Positions 32,256-40,845 of a DNA stretch of 64,000 bases are shown in pieces. Numbering within the stretch: the stretch's first letter is position 1; every line of letters begins with the position of its first letter. The DNA is from Desulfococcus multivorans. Its GTDB lineage: Bacteria; Desulfobacterota; Desulfobacteria; Desulfobacterales; Desulfococcaceae. The stretch is taken from assembly GCF_001854245.1 (NCBI RefSeq), contig NZ_CP015381.1, forward strand, positions 4,127,001 through 4,191,000, in the 5' to 3' direction. The notes under the pieces are model-generated. The model saw nothing but the letters and a program-made list of their open reading frames with translations, had not been told where the DNA came from and did no database searches. Position numbers and translations under genes: made by a program.

Positions 32256-33944
32256 CTATAGCTTTTTCTCGTCGCTCAATTTCCGGCGCAGGACCTTTCC
32301 GATGGGCGTTTTGGGAAGAACGTTCCGGAATTCCACATGCCGCGGCACCTTGTAGGGGGTGAGCTGGGTCCGGCAGTGGGCGATCACCGCTTCCCGGGTG
32401 AGGTTCGGGTCTTTCTTCAGGATCACCGCCTTCACCGCCTCGCCCGATCTTTCGTCGGGCACCCCCACCACCCCGCATTCGAATACGCCCGGATGCGACG
32501 CGATGACGCTCTCGACCTCGTTGGGATAGACGGAAAAGCCGGAGACCAGGATCACATCCTTCTTGCGGTCCGTGAGCGTCACATGGCCATTGGCATTCAG
32601 GCAGCCGACGTCTCCCGTCCGTAACCAGCCCTCCTGCATCACCTTGGCGGTTTCCCCGGGATTGTTCCAGTATTCCCGCATCACCTGCGGACCCCGGACG
32701 CAGATCTCGCCGATGTGCTTCTCGATCTCGCCTTCCCCGGTCCAGACCGGCAGTTCGTTGAAATGATCGTCGCGAATCGACACGTCGGTGGAGGGAAAGG
32801 GGAGGCCGATGGTGCCGTTCCAGGGGGTTCCCAACAGGTTCCCGGTGACGCCGGGCGAAGCCTCGGTCAGGCCGTAGGCTTCGGTGATATACCCTCCGGT
32901 CACCTGATGCCAGCGCTCGGCCACCGTCTTTTGCACCGCCGCGCCCCCGCCGACGGTCACCTTGAGGGCCGAAAAGTCGAGGCGATCGAATCCGGGGGTA
33001 TTCAACAGGCCGTTGAACAGGGTATTGACCCCGGTGATCACGCTGAATTTCCACCGCCCCAGTTCCTTGACCAGGGCCGGGAGATCGCGCGGATTGGTGA
33101 TGAGCACGATGAGGCTGCCCCACTTCATGTAGGAGAGGGTCGAGGTCAGGCAGAAGATGTGGTACATCGGCAACGGCGCGACGGCGATTTCGGCCCCCTC
33201 CCTGAAATGCAGCGAGAGCCATACGCCTGTCTGCTCCAGATTGGCCAGAACGTTGCGGTGGGTCAGCACCGCGCCCTTGGGGACGCCGGTGGTGCCGCCG
33301 GTGTATTGGAGAAAGGCGATGTCGTCGCGTGCGATCCCGACCGGCTTGAGCGGCAACTTCGCACCGCGCTCGAGGGCCGACCGAAGCGGGATGGCGCCGT
33401 CGATTCGCCAGGCGGGCACCATTCTCTTCACCCGTTTGATGACCAGGTTGACGATCCAGCGCTTCGGGACAGGGAGCAGATCCCCGACCTGGGTGGTGAT
33501 CACATGTTGAATCGGCGTCTGTCCGAGCACCTGTTGAAGGGTGACCGCAAAGTTTTCGAGGATGAGGATGGCCTTCGCCCCGGCGTCCTTGAGCTGAAAG
33601 GCCAGCTCGCGCGGCGTGTAGAGCGGGTTGACGGTGACCACGATCATGCCGGCCCGCAGGATGCCGAAGAGCGCCGCCGGGTACTGCAGCAGGTTCGGCG
33701 CCATAACGGCGACGCGCTCCCCCTTGCCCAGTCCCGGCAGACTTTGAAGAAAGGCGGCAAAATCCCGCGACAGCCGATCCAGTTCCGAGAAGTCCAGGGT
33801 ATGGCCGAGATTGTGATAGGCCGGTCTCTCCCCGAACTTGAGGGTGATTTTCTCGATGAGATCCGGGATCGACGTGAACTGATCGGGATTGATTTCGGCG
33901 GGAATGCCTTCGGGATAATGTTTGAGCCAGAGGTTCCTGTCCAT
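32256..33944 (-). CDS. fadD: Long-chain fatty-acid--CoA ligase
   Basis: A 562-aa AMP-forming acyl-CoA synthetase. The ATP-binding P-loop is YTGGTTGVPKGAVLTHRN, the adenylate motif is YITEAYGLTEASPGV, and the C-terminal lid has GWLRTGDVGCLNANGHVTLT, DRKKDVILVSGF and KTPIGKVLRRKL (catalytic Lys). The length matches FadD. The frame opens at 34133, but ATG 33944 with AGGAGG and MDRNLWLKHYPEGIP is the family start. The substrate chain length is not readable from sequence. Confidence 0.92.
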   Translation of the reverse strand: MDRNLWLKHYPEGIPAEINPDQFTSIPDLIEKITLKFGERPAYHNLGHTLDFSELDRLSRDFAAFLQSLPGLGKGERVAVMAPNLLQYPAALFGILRAGMIVVTVNPLYTPRELAFQLKDAGAKAILILENFAVTLQQVLGQTPIQHVITTQVGDLLPVPKRWIVNLVIKRVKRMVPAWRIDGAIPLRSALERGAKLPLKPVGIARDDIAFLQYTGGTTGVPKGAVLTHRNVLANLEQTGVWLSLHFREGAEIAVAPLPMYHIFCLTSTLSYMKWGSLIVLITNPRDLPALVKELGRWKFSVITGVNTLFNGLLNTPGFDRLDFSALKVTVGGGAAVQKTVAERWHQVTGGYITEAYGLTEASPGVTGNLLGTPWNGTIGLPFPSTDVSIRDDHFNELPVWTGEGEIEKHIGEICVRGPQVMREYWNNPGETAKVMQEGWLRTGDVGCLNANGHVTLTDRKKDVILVSGFSVYPNEVESVIASHPGVFECGVVGVPDERSGEAVKAVILKKDPNLTREAVIAHCRTQLTPYKVPRHVEFRNVLPKTPIGKVLRRKLSDEKKL

Positions 33945-34520
33945 GTTCGCCTCCTGTTGCCTCCCGTTGACACCTCGACGGACCTGATCCGCCGGCGGAT
34001 TTCTACGGTGTAGGATCTTTTTCTTTATTTCTCCGGCCGAGGCTGCGTTGGTCTTGAATTTCAGACGGTGCGCCCAACGGCCGCCGGCTGCGCCGCGCAC
34101 GGCGAATGCACTGTCCCGAAGAGAGATTGTCAATGCGTCCGATCCTCCCCAAAGGGAATGAAGGAGGGGAGAAGGGTTGCTTGAAAGGCCGATACAGGAA
34201 ATGGGGCTGGGAAAACATCGAACTTAAATTATTTTCTATGGGTTCCGCTTGAATTTTTCAATAGGGGAAAGCAACATTTTCATAGGGGTTTTACCTATAC
34301 AGTTATATTGATATGGTTTTGATACCGCGGGAGAAGGGGCGGACACGCAGGTCCGTTCCTACGTTGATTGCCCAGGCATTGATCTATCAAAAATATTTGA
34401 ATGACAGGTTTTCCTACCATTAACCTGCATTTTTTCAATTATTGCTCCGTTGCGCATCTTCATTACCTTAATGTCAAATGAAAAGGGTCTGATTCATATA
34501 TACGCACGGAGGACATTAAA
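33945..34520. other. Intergenic region between divergent operons
   Basis: A 576-bp non-coding stretch. At 34,335-34,362 a palindromic repeat (AAGGGGCGGACACGCAGGTCCGTTCCTAC) belongs to the GTAGGGGCG family. The part from 34,220 to 34,500 is AT-rich and should hold the promoter of the lipid-modification operon. I looked for an ECF-type TGATC/TA promoter of the RpoE-ChrR kind and saw no convincing match. Confidence 0.5.
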
Positions 34521-35060
34521 ATGCCCCACATTGCCATCATAATGTTTTTTCTGGTTATGTTTTTACCCGCTGCCGCTTTCGGGAGTATTGCCGGCCTGGA
34601 GCTGCATGGAAAGGGCGAATTCCGGTATCTGGGGTTCATAAAGGTTTATGACGCCGCCCTGTACTTGCAAAACCCGGCGGCAGCCGATGAAATTCTCGAT
34701 GCCGGCACTTCCCGGTGCCTGAAACTGGACTACAATGTCGCATTAAGAGCGGATGACTTCAAAATGAGCGCTTTCAAGATACTCTCTCGCCAGCATACGC
34801 CGGAAAAACTGGCAAGTGTTAACTTCGAAATCGAACGGCTTCACAATGCCTACCGGGATGTGCGCGAAGGAGATTCGTACTCACTCTGTTACGATGCGAG
34901 CAGGCAAACGACCACGCTTGTTTTGAATCAGCAAGAACTGGTGACCATCGCCTCGTCCGACTTTGCCGAAATCTACTTCGGCATATGGCTTAGCCCGGAA
35001 AATCCTATGGATGAAGACTTGAGAAACCAACTCCTGAAACCGGCAACGTCGGAAAAATAG
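34521..35060 (+). CDS. Chalcone-isomerase-like exported protein
   Basis: A 179-aa protein with a signal peptide (residues 1-21) and the chalcone_isomerase-like domain: ELHGKGEFRYLGFIKVYDAALYL, LKLDYNVALRADDFKM, LHNAYRDVREGDSYSL and FAEIYFGIWLSPENP. Bacterial members are periplasmic and bind fatty acids or other hydrophobic ligands rather than acting as isomerases. ATG 34521 has GGAGG. It is first of seven closely spaced genes. Confidence 0.85.
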   Translation: MPHIAIIMFFLVMFLPAAAFGSIAGLELHGKGEFRYLGFIKVYDAALYLQNPAAADEILDAGTSRCLKLDYNVALRADDFKMSAFKILSRQHTPEKLASVNFEIERLHNAYRDVREGDSYSLCYDASRQTTTLVLNQQELVTIASSDFAEIYFGIWLSPENPMDEDLRNQLLKPATSEK

Positions 35061-35073
35061 AGGGGAAAAAACC

Positions 35074-35490
35074 ATGGAAAAATTCCTCGATGTGTACCAA
35101 AGTCTAAATTCAAATAATTTGGATAGGTTGCAAGACATTTATACCCAAAATATCCGGTTCGTGGATCCGGCGCATGAAATTTTCGGGTTGGAGGGGCTCA
35201 CCCGTTACTTTGCCAAATTGTACGAAAATATTGATCCGGCCCAATTTCGGTTTGTCCATCATCTTGGAAGCGGCTCCGAGGGTTATGTGCAGTGGGAGAT
35301 GGCGTTCTCCCATCCAAGGCTCGGGAACGGCGGGATAATCCGGGTTCCCGGAGCCAGTTATCTTCAATTCGACGGGTCCGGAAAGGCCTGTTTCCATCGG
35401 GACTACTTCGACCTCGGGGCCATGCTGTACGAACAGATTGCTTTTCTTGGTCGTATCGTAACCTATGTCAAAAAGAGGTTGGGCTCATGA
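35074..35490 (+). CDS. NTF2/SnoaL-like protein
   Basis: A 138-aa cone-shaped alpha+beta protein of the SnoaL/NTF2-like fold: FLDVYQSLNSNNLDRLQDIY, FVDPAHEIFGLEGLTRYFAKLYENI and the C-terminal strands YLQFDGSGKACFHRDYFDLG. Members may be small enzymes or ligand binders. Its stop overlaps the SDR start by 4 bp, so translation is coupled. A homologue occupies the same place in RpoE-ChrR-type lipid clusters of other proteobacteria. Confidence 0.87.
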   Translation: MEKFLDVYQSLNSNNLDRLQDIYTQNIRFVDPAHEIFGLEGLTRYFAKLYENIDPAQFRFVHHLGSGSEGYVQWEMAFSHPRLGNGGIIRVPGASYLQFDGSGKACFHRDYFDLGAMLYEQIAFLGRIVTYVKKRLGS

Positions 35491-36206
35491 AGATTCTGAT
35501 TACAGGAGCAACATCGGGCATTGGAAGGCAGCTGGCCCTGGATTACCATGGCGAGGGACACGAGGTCTGGGCCATCGGACGAAACCAGCAGGCCTTGTCG
35601 GAGCTGGAAGCAAAAGGAATTCATACCGGAAAAGTGGACCTGACCGACCGCAAGAACAGCCTGGAATGGTTCGCGTCTCTCGAGAGCCTGGACCTGGCCG
35701 TTCTGAGCGCCGGTACATGCGAGTATATCGACTTGCCGGATTTCGACAGCGAACTTGTGGCGAGAGTCATGCGGCACAACGTGGAATCCATGGCCGTTTC
35801 CATCCAGGGGGTTCTGCCGCTGTTGCGCAAGGGGACGCGGCCGCACCTGGTTGGGATCGGCTCTGCAGCCGCATATCTGCCACTGCATCGGGCCGAGGCT
35901 TACGGGGCATCAAAGGCGGCCGTAGCCTACATGATGGAAACACTGCGTATCGACCTGTACAAAGAGAAAATTGATGTCAGCCTGGTATGCCCTGGTTTTG
36001 TAAAAACCCCGTTGACCGACCGGAACGACTTTCCCATGCCGTTTCGCATCAGTGTGGAAGAGGCCGGCAGACATATTCGCGACGGCATCGCCCGCAGAAA
36101 ATTGGAAATCCATTTTCCCAAGCGCTTTACCTGCATTTTGAAAATGTTGAACTTTCTGCCGCGCAGTTTGCTGCTGCGGCTGGCTCAGAGGATGGTTAGA
36201 AAATGA
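35487..36206 (+). CDS. Short-chain dehydrogenase/reductase
   Basis: A 239-aa classical SDR with the cofactor motif TGATSGIG at residues 7-14, the NAG-like LSAGTCEY, catalytic Ser in GIGSAAAYLPLHRA and the YGASK catalytic pair (Tyr and Lys), then PGFVKTPLTD. The frame opens further upstream, but ATG 35487 overlaps the preceding stop and begins the Rossmann strand directly. It overlaps the next gene by 4 bp. Substrate unknown; context suggests a lipid oxidation or reduction step. Confidence 0.92.
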   Translation: MKILITGATSGIGRQLALDYHGEGHEVWAIGRNQQALSELEAKGIHTGKVDLTDRKNSLEWFASLESLDLAVLSAGTCEYIDLPDFDSELVARVMRHNVESMAVSIQGVLPLLRKGTRPHLVGIGSAAAYLPLHRAEAYGASKAAVAYMMETLRIDLYKEKIDVSLVCPGFVKTPLTDRNDFPMPFRISVEEAGRHIRDGIARRKLEIHFPKRFTCILKMLNFLPRSLLLRLAQRMVRK

Positions 36207-37495
36207 AGAAAATAGCAATCGTCGGATCGGGAATTTCAGGGCTCGCCTGCGCCTATTATCTTTCCAGGCGCCACGATATCACACTGTACGAGGCCAATGA
36301 CTATGTCGGAGGTCATACCCATACCGTCGGTGTGGAAAAAGACGGGGAAAAAGCGAGCATCGACACCGGTTTCATTGTATTCAACGACCGCACCTATCCG
36401 AATTTCATGAGGCTCCTGAAGGATATCGGCGTATCCTATCAGGCCACTGAGATGGGTTTTTCGGTCAGGAACGACGCCGCCGATCTGGAGTACGGCAGCC
36501 GCAATTTGAACGGTCTTTTCGCTCAGCGGCGCAATCTGATGCGGCCCGAGTTCTGGAATATGCTTCTGGATATCCTGCGGTTCAATAAGGATGCGAGAAA
36601 GGAAAAAGACAACGACCAGAGTCGCACGATCGGCCAGTATTTGGAAACGGCCTCCTACGGCGCTCTTTTCAAGGAGAACTATTTGCTCCCCATGATCTCG
36701 GCGATCTGGTCCATGGGACTTGAAAGCTGCCTCGATTTTCCGCTCCAGTTCTTCGTCCGCTTTTTCGACAATCACGGTCTGCTCACCGTAATCGACCAGC
36801 CGCAGTGGTACACCATCAAGGGCGGTTCGAGCCGCTACATCGGGCCGCTGACAGAGGGATTTCGGGGGAAAATAAAGCTGAATACGCCGGTGCGAAAGGT
36901 GAGGCGCACGGAAAACGGCGTAATCGTGGAAACAGCTGGGGGATCTTGCCGGTTTGACGAGGTGGTGCTTGCCTGTCACGGCGACCAGGCCCTCGCACTT
37001 CTGGACCCGCCTACGGAAAGCGAAAGGAAAGTCCTTGAAGCCTTCCGGTTTTCAGAAAACCAGGTCGTCCTGCACACCGATATCTCCCGGCTTCCCAAGC
37101 GAAAGTCCGCCTGGGCCAGCTGGAACTACCGCATTGCGGATGAAGGCAGGGAATTCACAACCTTAACCTACAACATGAATATCCTGCAACGCCTCGAAAA
37201 ACGGCACACTTATCTGGTGACCCTCAACCAAGAGATCGATGACGCCCACGTGCTGGCTCGGTTTACCTACAGCCACCCCGTGTATGACACAGGCGCCATC
37301 GCCGCCCAGAAGCAGTGGCAGAATATTTCGGGGGCGTCGAACATCCATTACTGCGGGGCCTACTGGTTTAACGGATTCCATGAAGACGGGGTGCGTAGCG
37401 CCCTGAGGGTGTGCGATATGCTGGAGGAGACACATGAAATCAGCGATCTACGCGGGAAAAATATCCCATCGACGATATACCCCCAAGCCGCATGA
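36203..37495 (+). CDS. COG2907 FAD-dependent amine-oxidase-like protein
   Basis: A 430-aa flavoprotein. The N-terminal FAD-binding motif is IAIVGSGISGLACAYYLSRR, followed by YEANDYVGGHTHTVG and GFIVFNDRTYPNFMRLL. The C-terminal part includes WASWNYRI, a TYNMNILQRL segment and the FAD-closing GAYWFNGFHEDGVRSAL. It belongs to the COG2907 group, which usually neighbours DUF1365 and a cyclopropane-fatty-acid-synthase-like gene; an unsaturated phospholipid acyl chain is the likely substrate. It overlaps the DUF1365 gene by 62 bp. Confidence 0.9.
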   Translation: MKKIAIVGSGISGLACAYYLSRRHDITLYEANDYVGGHTHTVGVEKDGEKASIDTGFIVFNDRTYPNFMRLLKDIGVSYQATEMGFSVRNDAADLEYGSRNLNGLFAQRRNLMRPEFWNMLLDILRFNKDARKEKDNDQSRTIGQYLETASYGALFKENYLLPMISAIWSMGLESCLDFPLQFFVRFFDNHGLLTVIDQPQWYTIKGGSSRYIGPLTEGFRGKIKLNTPVRKVRRTENGVIVETAGGSCRFDEVVLACHGDQALALLDPPTESERKVLEAFRFSENQVVLHTDISRLPKRKSAWASWNYRIADEGREFTTLTYNMNILQRLEKRHTYLVTLNQEIDDAHVLARFTYSHPVYDTGAIAAQKQWQNISGASNIHYCGAYWFNGFHEDGVRSALRVCDMLEETHEISDLRGKNIPSTIYPQAA

Positions 37496-38177
37496 GTTCT
37501 ATTATAACTTCTTCATGTGGTTTTTGAATCTGGACGAACTGGACCGGCTTCCGTCGCTCGGAAGGTGGTTTTCCGCCAAAAAATGGGCCGCGAGCCGGTT
37601 TTACCGCCCGGACTACCTGGGCGACCCGGCCCGGCCCCTCGGCGACAGTGTCCGAGAGCGGATGGAAGAACTGACCGGCCGTCCCGTCGGCGGACAGGTA
37701 TGCGGCCTGATGAATTTGCGGACGTTCGGGATGTACTTCAGTCCGGTCAATTTCTACTATGGATTTGATGAGAAGGGACGATTTACCCATTTTCTGGCCG
37801 AAGTCTCGAATATTCCCTGGAACGAACGCCATCAATACGGCTTTTACGTGGCGGACGGAAAGCGCTTTCCAACACATGCGAAAGCGTTCCATGTTTCGCC
37901 TTTCAACCCGGACAACCAGTTCTACCGATGGAAGATCGGAGAGCCGGGCGACAGGATCGGCGTCGGTCTTGCAGTTCACGACGAGCGCGGCCGCATTTTC
38001 TCGGCCGACCTCGACTTGGCCCGCTACCCGCTTTCAATGGACAGTGTCAAAAGAAATTTACTGAAAAAGCCTGCAATGACCGCCTTTATCGTGAGCGGCA
38101 TCTATTATGAGGCATTGCGGATTTTTCTGAAAGGGGTGCCCTACATCCCCTACCGGAGCAAGGAGGAGATGATATGA
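37434..38177 (+). CDS. DUF1365 protein
   Basis: A 247-aa protein. The start MKSAIYAGKISHRRYTPKPH and the following FFMWFLNLDELDRLP are characteristic of DUF1365, as are GQVCGLMNLRTFGMYFSPVNFYYGFD and AKAFHVSPFNPDNQFYRW. The function is unresolved; it is nearly always linked to COG2907 flavoproteins and CFA-type methyltransferases. The 62-bp overlap with the upstream gene is genuine, as both termini match their families. It overlaps the next gene by 4 bp. Confidence 0.9.
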   Translation: MKSAIYAGKISHRRYTPKPHEFYYNFFMWFLNLDELDRLPSLGRWFSAKKWAASRFYRPDYLGDPARPLGDSVRERMEELTGRPVGGQVCGLMNLRTFGMYFSPVNFYYGFDEKGRFTHFLAEVSNIPWNERHQYGFYVADGKRFPTHAKAFHVSPFNPDNQFYRWKIGEPGDRIGVGLAVHDERGRIFSADLDLARYPLSMDSVKRNLLKKPAMTAFIVSGIYYEALRIFLKGVPYIPYRSKEEMI

Positions 38178-39448
38178 AAGCCGCCGAGATAAATGACAAT
38201 TTAAATACTTGCAAAAGCGTTTCATCAGAGTCGAACATATCTGTAACGGACAAATGGGCGCGGTCCCTGGTCTTGAAGATGCTGGATCGCATCCAACACG
38301 GCCAGATCGTTTTGACCGAGGGGGATGATCAGCGGATTCTGGGGCGGGCGCAGGGCGTGACGGCTCGTATTACGGTGCGTCACCCCGGATTTTACGGCAA
38401 ACTGCTCTTCGGCGGCTCCATCGGCGCCGGCGAGGCGTATGTGGACCATCTATGGGACTCGGAGGATCTGGTCGCGCTCGTCAGGCTCATGGCCCTCAAC
38501 ACAGAGCAATTGAATAAGATGGAGCGCGGTTTCGCCTGGCTTTTGCGTCCATTTCAGCTGTTTTCCCATTATCGAAACCGTAACAGCAAGCGGGGCGCAA
38601 GACGCAATATCCTGTCCCATTACGATCTGGGCAACGATATGTACAAGAGCTTTCTGGATCCGACAATGATGTACTCGTCGGCCATATATCCCCAAAAGGA
38701 GAGCAGTCTGGAGGATGCTTCGCTGAACAAGCTGGATGTCGTCTGCCGCAAGCTGGATTTGAAACCGACGGACCGCGTCGTCGAGATCGGCGCCGGCTGG
38801 GGAGGGTTCGCCATATACGCGGCCCGCAATTACGGCTGCCGCGTCACGACGACCACCATCTCCGACGCCCAGTACGAGGAAGCGGGCAGGAGGATCGCCG
38901 CCTCGGGATTGGCGGATAGAATTACTCTGCTGAAACAAGATTACCGGGATCTCACCGGCCGGTACGACAAACTGGTCAGCATCGAAATGATCGAAGCCGT
39001 CGGCCACAAATACCTGCCCGAATTTTTCAGAAAATGCGGCAGCCTGCTCGAGAAAGACGGCGTTATGCTCCTGCAGGCCATTACCATAGTGGATCAGCGC
39101 TACGATTCCTACGTGCGGTCGGTGGATTTTATCCAGCGCCATATTTTCCCGGGCGGCAGCGTGCCCTCCAATCGCCGCATGATCGATCTCATCGCCCGCG
39201 AAACAGACATGGTGGTGCGCCATATGGAGGATTTCGGGCGCCACTATGCCAGGACCTTGAAAGATTGGCGAAGGCGTTTCAACGCCGCCTTTTCATCCTT
39301 GAGGGAAAAAGGCTACGACGAGACTTTCCGGAGGCTTTGGGAATACTATTTCGCCTACTGCGAAGGCGGCTTTCGGGAACGCGCCATAAGCGTGGTGCAT
39401 ATCGTCGCCACCCGACCGGGAAACCGTAAATACGAGGTGGATTTATGA
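38174..39448 (+). CDS. cfa: Cyclopropane-fatty-acyl-phospholipid synthase family methyltransferase
   Basis: A 424-aa S-adenosylmethionine-dependent enzyme that modifies double bonds of phospholipid acyl chains. The SAM motif is VVEIGAGWGGFAIYAAR (about residues 196-212); other CFA landmarks are HYDLGNDMYKSFLDPTMMYS, MIEAVGHKYLPEFFRKC, QRHIFPGGSVPS and YYFAYCEGGFRERAI. A 130-residue N-terminal lipid-binding domain precedes it. In this gene context the enzyme might be a CFA synthase or one of the paralogues that methylate acyl chains without closing the ring. It overlaps both neighbours by 4 bp. Confidence 0.92.
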   Translation: MKAAEINDNLNTCKSVSSESNISVTDKWARSLVLKMLDRIQHGQIVLTEGDDQRILGRAQGVTARITVRHPGFYGKLLFGGSIGAGEAYVDHLWDSEDLVALVRLMALNTEQLNKMERGFAWLLRPFQLFSHYRNRNSKRGARRNILSHYDLGNDMYKSFLDPTMMYSSAIYPQKESSLEDASLNKLDVVCRKLDLKPTDRVVEIGAGWGGFAIYAARNYGCRVTTTTISDAQYEEAGRRIAASGLADRITLLKQDYRDLTGRYDKLVSIEMIEAVGHKYLPEFFRKCGSLLEKDGVMLLQAITIVDQRYDSYVRSVDFIQRHIFPGGSVPSNRRMIDLIARETDMVVRHMEDFGRHYARTLKDWRRRFNAAFSSLREKGYDETFRRLWEYYFAYCEGGFRERAISVVHIVATRPGNRKYEVDL

Positions 39449-39978
39449 ACGCATTCGTAAATATCGCGATCTACCAGGTTATCTGGTTTGTCTGCATCCG
39501 ATACGGAAACATCGGGGGGATGATTTCGCTGCCGCTGCTGGCGATTCATCTGATCCTGTCCGACAAGCGCAAGGAGGACCTGAAGACAATGGGGTTGCTG
39601 CTCGTCGCCGGTATTATCATCGATGGGATCTTGAATGTCTCCGGATTTTTCGCGTTCGACCCGCCGGGCTTCCCCATCCCCCCCTGGCTGATGGTCATCT
39701 GGCTGGGACTGGCGACCCTGGTCCATCACAGTCTGGCCTGGCTGAAGTCCCGTTTGCTTCTTTGCGCTCTCCTCGGCGCATTGGGCGGTCCCATAGCCTA
39801 TTGGTCGGGCGTACGAATGGGCGCTGCCGTTTTCAACTGGGAGCTTTTGCCGTCCCTGCTTGTCCTGGCGGCGATCTGGGCCTCTCTGTGGCCAGGTGTA
39901 ATGTATCTGGCAGGCAACGCCGATTCGCGCAAACATATTCGCCAACGGCGAAGACCGGCCGGTCATACTGAACGCTAA
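39445..39978 (+). CDS. DUF2878 membrane protein
   Basis: A 177-aa protein with five to six hydrophobic helices (IAIYQVIWFVCIRYGNI, GMISLPLLAIHLIL, TMGLLLVAGIIIDGILNV, PPWLMVIWLGLATLVHHSLA and two more). The pattern and the operon position match DUF2878. It is the last gene of the lipid-modification operon and overlaps the CFA-family gene by 4 bp. The role is unknown. Confidence 0.85.
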   Translation: MNAFVNIAIYQVIWFVCIRYGNIGGMISLPLLAIHLILSDKRKEDLKTMGLLLVAGIIIDGILNVSGFFAFDPPGFPIPPWLMVIWLGLATLVHHSLAWLKSRLLLCALLGALGGPIAYWSGVRMGAAVFNWELLPSLLVLAAIWASLWPGVMYLAGNADSRKHIRQRRRPAGHTER

Positions 39979-39997
39979 TCATTTACCGTGCATGGTG

Positions 39998-40236
39998 ATA
40001 GGGGGCGAACCTGTGTGTTCGCCCCACTCCTGATGCCGGTTCGCCCATTGTGTCACGGGGCATGGCATCGGGCCGGCACACGGGTATCGGGTGGACACGC
40101 GACATCAGGGCGGACACGCAGGTCCGCCCCTACATTGATTGGGGCGAAATCAACGTGGTTGGCATCCACACGAATCCATCATCGCACGGTGTAGGGGCGA
40201 ACCTGTGTGTTCGCACATGATGTGTGTTCGCCCCTG
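39998..40236. repeat. Cluster of GTAGGGGCG-family palindromic repeats
   Basis: Three to four copies of the hairpin unit lie side by side: GGGGGCGAACCTGTGTGTTCGCCCC (about 40,000-40,025), GGGCGGACACGCAGGTCCGCCC (about 40,108-40,129) and GTAGGGGCGAACC...GTTCGCCCCTGC (about 40,190-40,237). The second and third are separated by ATTGGGGCGAAATCAACG. No protein is encoded. They lie between the lipid operon and the tRNA remnant. Confidence 0.75.
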
Positions 40237-40258
40237 CATCGATTGCGGCGTTCCCCAC

Positions 40259-40290
40259 AAAAAAAGGGGCTAACCGAAACGGCTAACCCC
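40259..40290 (-). terminator. Terminator of the tRNA-Leu gene
   Basis: On the minus strand GGGGTTAGCCG-TTT-CGGTTAGCCCC forms an 11-bp stem with two G-U pairs, followed by seven T residues. It lies just after the tRNA 3' end. The G-U pairs are mismatches on the other strand, which fixes the direction. Confidence 0.85.
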
Positions 40291-40300
40291 TTGAGTTCTA

Positions 40301-40358
40301 TGGTGCCGGGGGCGGGAATCGAACCCGCATGGGCTTGCGCCCGGAGGATTTTGAGTCC
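40301..40358 (-). tRNA. tRNA-Leu(CAA) 3' fragment = attL of the integrated element
   Basis: Reading the minus strand from 40358 to 40301: GGA, anticodon loop CTCAAAA (anticodon CAA, complement of 40351-40353), TCCTC, a long variable arm (CGGGCGCAAGCCC), the T arm GCGGGTTCGAATCCCGC, acceptor CCCCGGC and encoded ACCA. The 5' half (acceptor GCCGGGG, D arm, start of the anticodon stem) is absent: upstream of GGA the sequence becomes unrelated AT-rich DNA. This is the expected footprint of site-specific integration into the 3' half of a tRNA gene, with the element starting at about 40,359. Confidence 0.88.
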
Positions 40359-40845
40359 TTTGACGAAATTCTGAAATTTTGGCAAGTCTCAACCAATTTA
40401 AATCATTTCGGTTTTCTCAGCGTTTTTGGTTTTATTTGGGAACGTTAAATTTTTTATGGCCCTGACGGGCATAGTTTGGGCATAGCCCAGGCATAGGATC
40501 TATCGCACCAACCCTATTAAATTAATAACAAAATCATACCCACCTAAGCACTAAGGCTAACGTAGCACCCCCGTTTTGGCTGCTGCGATAATAGACACGG
40601 CGGTCCATGGCCTTTCTCCGACATCGAATCCACACTGCCGCACATGCCGTCGATGGCATCGCACAACCCATCCGTCGTTATACATCCCGTCGAAATGATG
40701 AAAAATAATCCACTCACCGTTAATAATCTCATCGCTTCCATTTTTAGAGCCCTTTTATATCCCCTATACCGCTCTCCCGACCAAAGAAGTGAATAAAACC
40801 TCATCCCACCACGCTCCCAATTAAAACCACACAAGGAGATTGATA
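40359..40845. other. Left arm of the element, mostly non-coding
   Basis: AT-rich with the direct repeats GGGCATAG, GGGCATAG and GGCATAG in about 30 bp (about 40,467-40,495). A minus-strand frame from about 40,741 to 40,544 could encode a 65-aa lipoprotein (hydrophobic start, ISTGC lipobox), but its ribosome site is weak and no family is recognised, so it is left as a possibility. Confidence 0.45.

Noticed and set aside
32715-34013. A 432-codon plus-strand frame opposite fadD
   Set aside because: Shadow of the acyl-CoA ligase, which shows all AMP-binding motifs on the minus strand.
34340-34520. An RpoE-ChrR-type promoter before the lipid operon
   Set aside because: A TGATCT is present near 34,379, but no suitable -10 follows at the right spacing.
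40544-40741. A possible 65-aa lipoprotein on the minus strand
   Set aside because: It has a lipobox-like ISTGC, but the ribosome site is weak and there is no family match; not listed as a gene.
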